This document shows, piece after piece, positions 53,201 to 60,537 of a DNA stretch of 64,000 nucleotides (its first letter is position 1; every line of letters starts with the position of its first letter). Where the stretch lies: assembly GCF_900102315.1 (NCBI RefSeq), contig NZ_FNBL01000001.1, positions 695,841 to 759,840 on the forward strand, given 5' to 3'. The position numbers and the translations under genes were made by a program. Source of the DNA: Celeribacter baekdonensis (lineage in GTDB: Bacteria > Pseudomonadota > Alphaproteobacteria > Rhodobacterales > Rhodobacteraceae). A model generated the notes under the pieces. It saw only the letters and a program-made list of their open reading frames with translations, did not search any database and was not told the DNA's origin.

Positions 53201-53495
53201 CGCGGCTGTCCGAATAGACATGTTCGACCTGATCAATGCCTTTGACGATGGTCTCCAATGGCTCGGTCACGAGTTTGAGCGCATCCTGCGCCTTGAGCCC
53301 AGAGGTATCGACATGAATGTCGACCATGGGCACGGAGATTTGCGGCTCCTCTTCGCGTGGCAAAGACACCAGCGCGATCATGCCCACGGCCAAAGAGGCC
53401 AAGAGAAACAACGGGGTGAGCGGGGAGAGGATGAATGTGCGGGTCAAGCGCCCGGCAAGGCCGAGCGCGCCCGAGGGACCGTGCGGATTATTCAT
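50235..53495 (-). CDS. RND-family efflux permease
   Basis: Inner-membrane proton-driven exporter of 1086 residues with twelve helices and two large periplasmic loops. It has the RND N-terminus (AGRLTRTFILSPLTPLFLLA), LPREEEPQISVPMVDIHVDT and the proton-relay segment FSIGILVDDAIVVIENIARH with paired Asp residues. Substrate unknown; the text resembles the CzcA/HAE-like permeases often found near sulfur-oxidation or metal-stress genes. Its start overlaps the adaptor gene stop by eight bases. No outer-membrane channel gene is adjacent, so a shared TolC is expected. Confidence 0.93.
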   Translation of the reverse strand: MNNPHGPSGALGLAGRLTRTFILSPLTPLFLLASLAVGMIALVSLPREEEPQISVPMVDIHVDTSGLKAQDALKLVTEPLETIVKGIDQVEHVYSDSRDDHVMVSARFMVGVSSDTAILRVRDKIMANLDRIPLGIPEPLVVGRGINDVAIVALTFSPAEGNEGMMPSDLTRIVKEVEVRLARIENVGLTYVIGGTEEALRVAPSPEKLALYGITLQQLAGKVQSANSSSPAGLLRDGGDQIGLIIGKTLTTPEEIGNLELTARDGRTVYVRDVAEIGFVSDLDEKHVATLTRAGADSGVEGVHAAIDMNAEIIRRPAVTLAIAKRAGANAVTVAEEVLTRVSEMEGSIIPDSVSIEVTRDYGETANEKANELLFHLGLATVSIVILVLIAIGWREAVVVAIVIPVTILLTLFAAYIMGYTLNRVSLFALIFSIGILVDDAIVVIENIARHWGMKKPGQNRFGAAVAAVAEVGNPTIVATLTVVVALLPMLFVSGLMGPYMSPIPANASAAMIFSFFVAVMITPWLMLKIAGRAELHHDEEGAFPGGKLGKFYASIARPVLASKKVAWMFLLAVIVLSFGSLGALYTKDVTVKLLPFDNKSELAIMVDLPEGASVEATDAIVQQAARLAMSLPEVMSAQTHAGTSAPFNFNGLVRHYYLRENPEMGEVQLKLLPKTERDRTSHDIALELREIILEGITVPPGTAMKVVEPPPGPPVISTLLAEIYGPDGETRRAVAGKVREAFEEVDFIVDTDDNFGVQARRIRAEMLPSDLNFYQVNETDAAQTLQLLNSYTTVGYSHRGEGRRPIPIVIGRDRSDRILNAETLSTPVPANALPGGRGVVELGDVVKITEEQTSFPIFRHNGYDVVMVQAELAGEYEAPLYGMMAVADKLDAMDWPEGMKPEISLHGQPSQTDHPTLLWDGEWEVTWITFRDMGAAFGVALLGIYILVVAQFGSFRLPLVILTPVPLTFLGIMIGHWLFGAPFSATSMIGFIALAGIIVRNSILLVDFIRNADDQGNVTLDILIEAGATRFKPILLTAIAAMIGAAVILVDPIFQGLAISLLFGLLSSTALTVLVIPAIYRIFKM

Positions 53496-54474
53496 GAGAC
53501 GTCACCACCACATCGCCAGCGGTCAAACCGCTTAGAATTTCGACCCAAACAATGCCGTCTGTTTCAACCCGATTGCCAGGAACGACCACACGGTCCGAGG
53601 GGCCGGAGGGCAGATCGACGGACACGAAATCAAGCCCGCCAGATTGGGTCAGCGCGGTTTCAGGGACCAAAAGCCCGTCGTGGCTGCCCACAGGCAAGCG
53701 CACCTGAACCCGACGGCCGACGAAGGTGGTCTCAAGGCCCTCGACCTCGACATCGGCTTGCACCCGCCCCCCCTCAATCAGGGGATAAATTTTGGCAAGC
53801 GTGCCGGATGTGGCGGTGCCGGCTTCGGTGATTTCAATGGTATCGCCCTGTTTGAGCGTGTCGGCGTAACGTTCAGAGACGCCGAGGCGCAAGAACGCAC
53901 CCCCTGCGCCGATGGTTGCCACTTCTTCACCGGCAAACACGACGCCGCCTTTGGACACGGGCACGGAGAGAACCAAACCCGCCTCGGGCGCCAGCACTTC
54001 ACCCTCTTCGATCTGACGTGCTACGACTTGGCGTTCGGATTTCAGGCTTGTAATCTGACTTTCGAGCACGTTCACGTTGGTTTGCAAGGCTTGCAGACTT
54101 TGGTTGGAAATCACACCCCGTTCAGAAAGGGATTGGCCACGATCCAAATCGGCCTGCGCTTGTTCCAGTTGCGAGCCAAAAGCGTCGAGTTGGGCGTCGA
54201 TACCTTCGATTTGGAACAACAATTTGGTGTCTTCGATGATGGCAACCCGTTGACCGGCCTCAACCATATCGCCTTCGGTCACGTCGAGCGCGGAAATCGT
54301 CCCGCCAATCCGGGCGCGGGCGGGGACGCGATCGCGGGTCTCAACCTCGGCATAAACCGGTTTCCATTCGATGACCGCCTGTGGGGTCACAGTCAACGTC
54401 TCGCCAAAGGCGGGGTCAATGGCCAGAAAGCTTCCGGACATCAGCGGTAAGATGAGCATTAGGGTGCGGCGCAT
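53488..54474 (-). CDS. RND efflux periplasmic adaptor (membrane-fusion protein)
   Basis: Adaptor of 328 residues linking the RND permease to an outer-membrane channel. Signal peptide MRRTLMLILPLMSGSFLAID..., a biotinyl-lipoyl-like stretch (ARIGGTISALDVTEGDMVEA), a coiled-coil hairpin (about 85-145) and beta-barrel segments. First gene of the two-gene operon; the promoter region carries an inverted repeat (54536-54557). Confidence 0.93.
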   Translation of the reverse strand: MRRTLMLILPLMSGSFLAIDPAFGETLTVTPQAVIEWKPVYAEVETRDRVPARARIGGTISALDVTEGDMVEAGQRVAIIEDTKLLFQIEGIDAQLDAFGSQLEQAQADLDRGQSLSERGVISNQSLQALQTNVNVLESQITSLKSERQVVARQIEEGEVLAPEAGLVLSVPVSKGGVVFAGEEVATIGAGGAFLRLGVSERYADTLKQGDTIEITEAGTATSGTLAKIYPLIEGGRVQADVEVEGLETTFVGRRVQVRLPVGSHDGLLVPETALTQSGGLDFVSVDLPSGPSDRVVVPGNRVETDGIVWVEILSGLTAGDVVVTSHE

Positions 54475-54535
54475 AAGGTCCTCATTTCGGTTCTGTGAGT
54501 GTCATCGAGTGGCATCACATAATATTCAATTTTTT

Positions 54536-54557
54536 GCATATGTAGCAAATCATATGC
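54536..54557. promoter_or_regulatory. Inverted repeat upstream of the efflux operon
   Basis: GCATATG (54536-54542), eight-nt spacer TAGCAAAT, CATATGC (54551-54557), 61-83 nt before the adaptor ATG in an AT-rich spacer. Its left half is part of TGCATATGTA (54535-54544), which is also present upstream of the sulfide:quinone-oxidoreductase-like gene at 61888-61897. A dimeric repressor site (for example ArsR-family) is a reasonable guess. Confidence 0.45.
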
Positions 54558-54606
54558 CATGTGCAAGCGCAGCTTGGTCTTTGAGTAGGAGAAAATAAGC
54601 AATCTG

Positions 54607-55743
54607 TCACGAATTACTGTATTTTACGTCCCTCACCTCGCCTGACCCAAGCGGCCCCGCACCACGCGCCACTGTTTGACGCGCAATCGAGACAGATTTA
54701 ATCACAGCGTGACAAAGCATACCTTGTTTTAGGTCAAGAGCGGCGGCGGAACGTTTGGTCACCCGCGCCAAAACCACACCCGCAGGTGTTGCGAGCGAAA
54801 CCATGGCCCCCGGCCCCTCGCCCATGCGGATGTGCGCGATGGTCCCGGGCATAATATTGAGTGCCGAAAGCCCCTTTGGACGCGCGGGCGACAAAATCAC
54901 ATCCTGCGCCGCAATTCTCAGGCGGACCTGAGCGCCCGGTGCCGCGTCCAATTTGGGCAAAAACAACGGCACGCCCCCGGCAGACAGTTCGGTCAGACCG
55001 TCCGCATGATGCGCGTGGACCTGTGCCTCAATGAGCGCGCCAGCGCCACGCACACCCGCGGGCATAAGGCTTGGATCGCCCAGGATTTCAACCGCACCGC
55101 CCTGCCCGGTGACGCGCCCGGATTCAAAGGCCACCACCGTTGTCGCCAGACGCGCGACCTCGGCGGGGCTGTGACTGACATAGAGGATCGGGATAGAAAC
55201 CTCATCGCGAAGCCGCTCAAAATACGGGAGAATTTCGTCTTTTCGCGCATCATCAAGTGCCGCCAGAGGTTCATCGGCCAAGATCAAATCCGGCCCGGAC
55301 AACAGCGCACGACCAATGGCGACCCGTTGCTGTTCCCCGCCAGACAACCCGGCTGGACGCCTGTCCAACAAATGGCCAATGCCCAGCATCTCGACCATCT
55401 GTGCCACCTCAGATTCGGGCACATCGCGGTCGGAAAATCGGCGGCCATAGTCGAGATTTTGCCGCACAGACAGATGCGGAAACAACCGGGCATCTTGGAA
55501 AATCGTGCCGATCCGACGTTTGTGCGGCGGCAAGCAAATCCCCGCCCCGGTGTCGCACAACACCCGGCCATTGATCACCACCCGCGCCTCATCCGGGCCA
55601 AACAGCCCGGCAATCGCGCGGATCACCGTGGATTTGCCCGAGCCCGACCGACCAAACAGTGCCGTCACACCCGAGGGCACATCAAATTGCGCCTCAAGGG
55701 CAAACCCCTGAAACTGGTGACGGAGCTGAACCGAAATGCTCAT
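54607..55743 (-). CDS. modC: Molybdate ABC transporter ATP-binding protein
   Basis: ATPase of 378 residues: Walker A GRSGSGKSTVIRAI, Q-loop IGTIFQDARLF, ABC signature LSGGEQQRVAIGRALLS, Walker B ILADEP, and a C-terminal TOBE/MOP-like region (about 290-355) that binds molybdate. Text fits ModC. Its start overlaps the modB stop by four bases (ATGA). The ModA binding protein gene is not found next to it. Confidence 0.93.
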   Translation of the reverse strand: MSISVQLRHQFQGFALEAQFDVPSGVTALFGRSGSGKSTVIRAIAGLFGPDEARVVINGRVLCDTGAGICLPPHKRRIGTIFQDARLFPHLSVRQNLDYGRRFSDRDVPESEVAQMVEMLGIGHLLDRRPAGLSGGEQQRVAIGRALLSGPDLILADEPLAALDDARKDEILPYFERLRDEVSIPILYVSHSPAEVARLATTVVAFESGRVTGQGGAVEILGDPSLMPAGVRGAGALIEAQVHAHHADGLTELSAGGVPLFLPKLDAAPGAQVRLRIAAQDVILSPARPKGLSALNIMPGTIAHIRMGEGPGAMVSLATPAGVVLARVTKRSAAALDLKQGMLCHAVIKSVSIARQTVARGAGPLGSGEVRDVKYSNS

Positions 55744-56453
55744 GCGCCGCGCCCCCGTTTGGCCATACGCCGCGCCAGAAATTCAGACAGGATCAGCGCG
55801 GTCATCGCCAAAACAATCGAAATCACCACCAATCGCAACGCCGCGCTTTCACCGCCGGGCACTTGTAGGAACGCGTAGATGGCCGAGGGCAGCGTGCGGG
55901 TTTGACCAGGAATGTTGGAGACAAAGGTGATCGTCGCGCCAAATTCGCCCAAAGCCTTGGCAAAGGCCAAAACCACTCCGGCGAGCACACCGGGCAAGGC
56001 CAAGGGCAGCGTGACGGTCCAAAACACCCGGATCGGTGAGGCTCCAAGCGAGGTGGCGGCCTCTTCCAATTTGGGATCAATCGCCTCAATCGACAGGCGG
56101 ATCGCGCGCACCATCAAAGGAAAGCCCATGATCGCCGCCGCCAAAGCGGCACCGCTCCAGCGAAAGGCGAACACGATCCCGATCTCTTTGAGCGCCGCGC
56201 CCAACGGCGCGCGCGCGCCAAAGGTCATCAACAACAGATAGCCGGTGACCACCGGGGGTAGAATCAGCGGCAAATGCACCAAACCATTGAGAACCTCGCG
56301 CCCCGCAAACCGCCACCGCGCCAAAGCATAGGCCACAAATATCCCCAAAGGCAGGCTGAGAAGCGCCGCCCAAAAGGCCACTTTGAGAGACAGGGCCACC
56401 GCCTGCCATTCCGCAGCGCCCAAGCCGAACCAATGTGCCGCCTGCTCGGTCAT
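55740..56453 (-). CDS. modB: Molybdate ABC transporter permease
   Basis: Inner-membrane permease of 237 residues with about five helices and the EAA motif EEAATSLGASPIRVFWTVTL then PLALPGVLAGVVLAFAKALG, which couples to ModC. The typical FGARAPLGAALK segment is present. GGAGGAC precedes the ATG. modA normally precedes modB, but no modA is visible upstream. Confidence 0.93.
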   Translation of the reverse strand: MTEQAAHWFGLGAAEWQAVALSLKVAFWAALLSLPLGIFVAYALARWRFAGREVLNGLVHLPLILPPVVTGYLLLMTFGARAPLGAALKEIGIVFAFRWSGAALAAAIMGFPLMVRAIRLSIEAIDPKLEEAATSLGASPIRVFWTVTLPLALPGVLAGVVLAFAKALGEFGATITFVSNIPGQTRTLPSAIYAFLQVPGGESAALRLVVISIVLAMTALILSEFLARRMAKRGRGA

Positions 56454-56830
56454 ATGTCCTCCGTCATCGCCACTGCCACATTTGCATCAACCGCGTGTCT
56501 ACCAACACCAAGCAAGGCTGACCTCAGGCGTCGCATCCATCCGATCCCTCTCAGCTCTCCCCTTGTCCCGGAAATTCGCCCCATAATGGTTGGCAAGCAT
56601 CAAAGTGCAAGCCCCCTCAGGGCTTGGTGTCCTGTCGCAATTTTCCCAACGACGGCGTAAACCGTCTGAAATCGGCGATTTTTTGCGGCTCAAAAATAAA
56701 AATGCCACATAAACCTGCGCCTGTGCCATTAAACCGTGATACAAAGTCGCGGGACTGTTATCCCCGTGAAAAGAATCGTGCATCGGCACGGTTGATACTA
56801 TGTTTACTGTACACGTCGCGGGGGGCGGAG
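56454..56830. other. 377-nt divergent gap; modA missing, no gene seen
   Basis: Spacer between modB (minus) and the sugar transferase (plus). No periplasmic binding-protein ORF is present in any frame, so modA is elsewhere or lost. The DNA around 56690-56770 is AT-rich and should hold the sugar transferase promoter. Confidence 0.45.
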
Positions 56831-57514
56831 ATGTCCATTTTGCCAAAAGGAAATACGCAGTTTTCAAAGGGGGTCCGTCCTGCGCCTCCTCGGTCGGGAA
56901 TTTTGTATCGAAAGGGTGGTAAGCGCGCTTTTGATTTGCTGCTCGCCGCCGCAATGACTCCGTTCATTTTGCCGGTGATCCTGATACTCGCCTTTTTGGT
57001 GAGTCTCGACGGCGGGCCTGCCTTTTATATGCAGCGCCGGGTTGGTCGAAACGGAAAATTGTTCCAGTTTTATAAACTGCGCTCGATGCGTCAGAATGCC
57101 GATGAGCTTTTGGAACGGTTGTGCCGTGAGGACCCAGAGATCGCGGAAGAATGGCATAAGTATCAGAAATTGCGCCATGATCCCCGGATCACCAAAGTTG
57201 GCCGGTTCATTCGCGCCACAAGTTTGGATGAGTTGCCGCAGCTTTTGAACGTGATCAAAGGGGACATGAGCTTTGTCGGCCCGCGTCCATTTATGACCAG
57301 TCAGCAAATGCTCTATGAGGCGGCCAATGGCTGGGCTTATTTTGAAATGCGCCCCGGCATCACCGGTGTTTGGCAAATTTCAGGGCGCGGTGAGACCAGT
57401 TTCACCGATCGCGTCCGCTACGATCATCTGTATTACAAACGCCTGAGCCTGAGTACCGATATGGCGTTGATCGCGCGCACGGCCGGGGTTGTTTTGAAAC
57501 AAACCGGGCACTGA
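56831..57514 (+). CDS. Undecaprenyl-phosphate sugar transferase (ExoY-like bacterial sugar transferase)
   Basis: Initiating glycosyltransferase of 227 residues, moving a sugar-1-phosphate to undecaprenyl phosphate for polysaccharide synthesis. Markers: a membrane helix near residues 30-56 and the family motifs [45 protein letters not shown] and [18 protein letters not shown] 56831 (GGGGCGGAG upstream) is preferred to the longer upstream frame. It stands alone, converging with the GT39 gene with a 19-nt gap. Confidence 0.93.
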   Translation: MSILPKGNTQFSKGVRPAPPRSGILYRKGGKRAFDLLLAAAMTPFILPVILILAFLVSLDGGPAFYMQRRVGRNGKLFQFYKLRSMRQNADELLERLCREDPEIAEEWHKYQKLRHDPRITKVGRFIRATSLDELPQLLNVIKGDMSFVGPRPFMTSQQMLYEAANGWAYFEMRPGITGVWQISGRGETSFTDRVRYDHLYYKRLSLSTDMALIARTAGVVLKQTGH

Positions 57515-57533
57515 GCGCCCCAAGCCTCAGCGA

Positions 57534-58961
57534 TTATTTGGCAAACAAACACCCGGCGTCCACACGGGTTGCACGCAGCTCCGTGGTCGACCATGTGCCC
57601 TCACGCACCAATCCCTCCAACGCGTCCCCCGGACAGGGGATGTCGCCGAAGGACACCACCAAGACAGAGCCGATTACATCCTCTGGCAACGCGAAATTTT
57701 GCGCATAATAGCTCGACGGGCGTCCCGTTTCGGGCATGGCATAAAGGGCCACGTCACGATCGCGGCCCGTATAAAACAGATCGGCCAAGATGTCTCGATT
57801 AGAAGTCACGACGGGCAGATCCTCGCGCTCGGCCAAGGCGAGAATGCTCTCGGAAAGAGCATGACGGCCAAGATAACGGTTCAAAAGCGGCTTGTCCCCT
57901 GACATCGGCCAAGGCGCAAGGATGAGTAAGACCGGGAGCGCCACAGCCAAAATGCCATTGAGCGCAAGGGCGGCAATCCGGCCCCAACGTGGCAAGACCA
58001 TCACCACCAAAACCATGCCGGCAAAATAGGTGGCAATGGCCCAATTGGCATAGGCTTTGTCCATAAGCGCCTGAACGGAAACAACAAAAATAGCGGGGAT
58101 CGACAAGAGCACAAGGGCGCGATGGGTCTGTGTGCGCGGGCTCAGATAAGCCCAGATCAGCGCCGCCATCGGGATCAGCCCAAAGACTCCGAACTGGCTG
58201 CCAAGGAACGTCAGGAGTGAGCCAAGATCGAATTTTGCGCCATGACGCACCCACCCGGCATTGTCCATCGTGTGCGACACAGTGGTCAGATCATGCGACA
58301 GGTTCCACATGACATTGGGGGAGATCACCAGGGCAAAGCCCGCGATCATCACCACAAGATTGCGCCAACCGGGACGCAGCATCGGCACAAAGATCATCGC
58401 CAACCCGGCCCCCGCCAAAATGTAAATGGCGGCGTATTTCGCCATAAAGGCCAGCCCGGCGAACAGGCCAACCGCCAACGCATCCGAGGCGCGGCGGGTG
58501 TCGGCGGTGCGGAACAGAAACAAAAGCGCGGCGGCATAAAACGGCGCCATGATCGTATCGGTCGAGATCATCACCGAACCGAGGCTGACGAAGGGCAGCG
58601 AGAGATAGAGCGCCACGGTCCAAAGCGCGGCGGCGCGTCCGATCAATCGCGCGGCCAAGGCACCCAAGATCAAAGCCGTGATGCCATGCAACACCGCGCC
58701 GGGCATCCGCACCCAAAACGGTGCATCGGACCCGGCCAGATCGGTGACCAAACGGATCACCCAACCGATCAAAGGCGGCTTGGAATAATATCCGAAATCA
58801 AGGTTTTGGCCCCAAAACCAATATTGAACCTCATCCACGAAAAGGTCGGTTTGATCAAAGATCAGCATGAAAAGTCGTAGGCCAACGGCCACGACCACAA
58901 GGATCAGAGCGGTTGGAAGCCACTCATTCAGACGGGGAGGGTTGGGCACGTCGTTTTGCAT
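57534..58961 (-). CDS. GT39-type glycosyltransferase (ArnT-like membrane protein)
   Basis: Polytopic inner-membrane protein of 475 residues, about twelve helices, with a periplasmic loop motif DLFVDEVQYWFWGQNLDFGY then YSKPPLIGWVIR. DE and KPP are features of the GT-C/PMT fold that takes sugars from polyprenyl phosphate. The natural acceptor (lipid A or a protein) is not identified. Last gene of a three-gene run; start ATG 58961 overlaps the LAB_N gene end by 38 bases. Confidence 0.9.
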   Translation of the reverse strand: MQNDVPNPPRLNEWLPTALILVVVAVGLRLFMLIFDQTDLFVDEVQYWFWGQNLDFGYYSKPPLIGWVIRLVTDLAGSDAPFWVRMPGAVLHGITALILGALAARLIGRAAALWTVALYLSLPFVSLGSVMISTDTIMAPFYAAALLFLFRTADTRRASDALAVGLFAGLAFMAKYAAIYILAGAGLAMIFVPMLRPGWRNLVVMIAGFALVISPNVMWNLSHDLTTVSHTMDNAGWVRHGAKFDLGSLLTFLGSQFGVFGLIPMAALIWAYLSPRTQTHRALVLLSIPAIFVVSVQALMDKAYANWAIATYFAGMVLVVMVLPRWGRIAALALNGILAVALPVLLILAPWPMSGDKPLLNRYLGRHALSESILALAEREDLPVVTSNRDILADLFYTGRDRDVALYAMPETGRPSSYYAQNFALPEDVIGSVLVVSFGDIPCPGDALEGLVREGTWSTTELRATRVDAGCLFAK

Positions 58962-59241
58962 AAATCAGCCAAAGGTTGCGGGCGTAGATAAAGACGCCAA
59001 GCGCCTGACCCAGAATGAACACAGGGTCGCGCCGATAGAGCGCATAGGCCAAAAGCATCACGCCACCGATCAGGGAAAAATACCAAAAGGCGACGGGCAT
59101 GACACTGTCTTTGGCGCGTTCCGAGGCGATCCATTGCAACAAAAACCGCGCGGTGAACATGAGCTGTGCGGCCAGTCCAAAAACCACCCACCACAGCTCG
59201 GCACCACTGTCGACGTGAAGCATATTCATCAGCATTTGCAT
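58924..59241 (-). CDS. Lipid-A-disaccharide-synthase N-terminal (LAB_N) domain protein
   Basis: Small inner-membrane protein of 105 residues with about three helices. It has the LAB_N signature: AARFLLQWIASERAKDSVMP-like text (FTARFLLQWIASER), FWYFSLIGGVMLLAY and RDPVFILGQALGVFIYARN. Alone in bacteria, this domain occurs with GT2 and GT-C enzymes. It overlaps the GT39 gene by 38 bases and starts just after the GT2 stop (TAA three bases before), so coupled translation. Confidence 0.9.
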   Translation of the reverse strand: MQMLMNMLHVDSGAELWWVVFGLAAQLMFTARFLLQWIASERAKDSVMPVAFWYFSLIGGVMLLAYALYRRDPVFILGQALGVFIYARNLWLIYAKRRAQPSPSE

Positions 59242-59244
59242 GGC

Positions 59245-59985
59245 TTAGCCTTGATTTTCGGGACGGATAACTTCGGTGGGCTGGGCTTTCTTGCGACGCG
59301 TCAAAAGCCAGGCAACCCCGATCAGATCAATCGCACCGACAAGCGCGCGCTGAAGATTGGAATAATGCGAGCGACCGCCGCCGCGCGCCGCATGGGACAC
59401 GTCAACATGAGCGATGGTCCAGCCATCGCGCGCAAACAGCGCAGGCAAATAGCGGTGCATGTGATCAAAATAGGGCAGCGCCAAAAAGTCATCACGGCGG
59501 AAGGCTTTGAGGCCACAACCGGTGTCGCGGGTGCCATCTTTGAGAAGTTTCGCCCGCAGCGCATTGGCGAATTTCGAGGCATAGCGTTTGGACCATGTGT
59601 CTTGCCGCGCCACGCGCTGACCTGCCACAAGCCCGATCTGCGCACTGTTCAGCCCCTTGAAAGGCGCCAACATATTGGGGATTTCCGAGGGCGGGTTTTG
59701 ACCATCGCCATCAAGGGTACAAATATAGGTGCCCCGCGCGGCGCGCACGCCGGAATGCACCCCCGCCGATTGACCACCCGAGCGGTTATGGCGGATCACC
59801 CGAAGCTCAGGCATCTGCGTCATCCGGCGGGCCAGAATGTCAGCCATGCCATCATCAGAGGCGTCATCAATGACGATCACTTCCCACGGGCCAATGGCGG
59901 CACAGGCTTGAGCAATGCCATCGAGCAAAGTCTCGATGTTTTCGGCCTCATTGCGGGCGGGAATGATGATGGAAGTGTCGCACAT
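59245..59985 (-). CDS. GT2-family glycosyltransferase (polyprenyl-phosphate sugar synthase type)
   Basis: Glycosyltransferase of 246 residues similar to dolichol-phosphate mannose synthase and ArnC. N-terminal SIIIPARNEAENIETLLDGI, the DxD-type TLDGDGQNPP (metal and nucleotide sugar) and RRDDFLALPYFDHMHRYLPA. It would load a sugar onto undecaprenyl phosphate for the GT39 enzyme. First gene of the operon; a nine-G tract lies about 94 nt upstream of its ATG. Confidence 0.9.
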   Translation of the reverse strand: MCDTSIIIPARNEAENIETLLDGIAQACAAIGPWEVIVIDDASDDGMADILARRMTQMPELRVIRHNRSGGQSAGVHSGVRAARGTYICTLDGDGQNPPSEIPNMLAPFKGLNSAQIGLVAGQRVARQDTWSKRYASKFANALRAKLLKDGTRDTGCGLKAFRRDDFLALPYFDHMHRYLPALFARDGWTIAHVDVSHAARGGGRSHYSNLQRALVGAIDLIGVAWLLTRRKKAQPTEVIRPENQG

Positions 59986-60078
59986 ATCTCGTACTCAAAG
60001 CCTTTTTCCGTTCACGCGGTCCATCACTGTGCGATTAAAGGAGCGCTGCCTTGATGTAAAGAGCAAGCCCCTTTGGAC

Positions 60079-60087
60079 GGGGGGGGG
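60079..60087. repeat. Nine-G homopolymer upstream of the GT2 gene
   Basis: Run of nine G residues (60079-60087), i.e. poly-C on the GT2 coding strand, 94-102 nt before its ATG. Such tracts slip in replication and can vary promoter spacing. This is an observation; no evidence of variation is available here. Confidence 0.7.
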
Positions 60088-60103
60088 AGACGCCGCATAT
60101 GAA

Positions 60104-60137
60104 CAAGCCCCCCACTCCGCACGAGATGGGGGGCTTG
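60104..60137 (-). terminator. Possible terminator of the DUF5368 gene
   Basis: Eleven-base-pair stem CAAGCCCCCCA (60104-60114) with TGGGGGGCTTG (60127-60137), loop CTCCGCACGAGA. No T-run on either strand, so termination by Rho or by this hairpin alone is unclear. Confidence 0.4.
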
Positions 60138-60162
60138 ACCTTCGGGCCGCTCTCGCTGGCCG

Positions 60163-60525
60163 TCAGGATGCTGGGTCGCTTTGCGGCTTTTTGATCAGCG
60201 ACTGAACGGTATAGACCAAAATCGCCATGCCGACCGCGCCCATAGCGGCCACCCCCAACAGCACGATCACATCAATGGCCCCGCCAATATCCGAAAGCGC
60301 TGAATGGGTCATCGCCATCACGAACCAGACGGCCGCAATCGCGCCCAAAGGCATGGAAAGTTGCGCCCAAAGGAATTTGTGCCAACTCACCGACCGGTCC
60401 CGGATCAGCACATAGACATAGCCGACAGTCACCAGAACAGCCGCGATAACCATGGTCCAAAACAGACCCCGGCCAAAGATTTCCTCGAAGACCGCAAGAA
60501 GGGTTTGGAATGTCATATCTTTCAT
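60163..60525 (-). CDS. DUF5368-like small membrane protein
   Basis: Protein of 120 residues with three to four hydrophobic segments (about 18-40, 47-70 and 80-108). It looks like the DUF5368 proteins of Rhodobacterales; function unknown. It follows the SQR-like gene by 12 nt, so they are one operon. GGAG lies eight bases before ATG 60525; a second in-frame ATG is at 60516. Confidence 0.7.
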   Translation of the reverse strand: MKDMTFQTLLAVFEEIFGRGLFWTMVIAAVLVTVGYVYVLIRDRSVSWHKFLWAQLSMPLGAIAAVWFVMAMTHSALSDIGGAIDVIVLLGVAAMGAVGMAILVYTVQSLIKKPQSDPAS

Positions 60526-60537
60526 ATCATGCGCTCC

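Noticed and set aside
56500-56600. TPP riboswitch on the minus strand upstream of modB
   Set aside because: Only GGGGAGAGCTGAGAGGG-like text is present; the conserved ACCUGAUC and pairing arms are missing.
56454-56830. Remnant of modA
   Set aside because: No ModA motif is readable in any frame; the gap is described as modA missing, not pseudogene.
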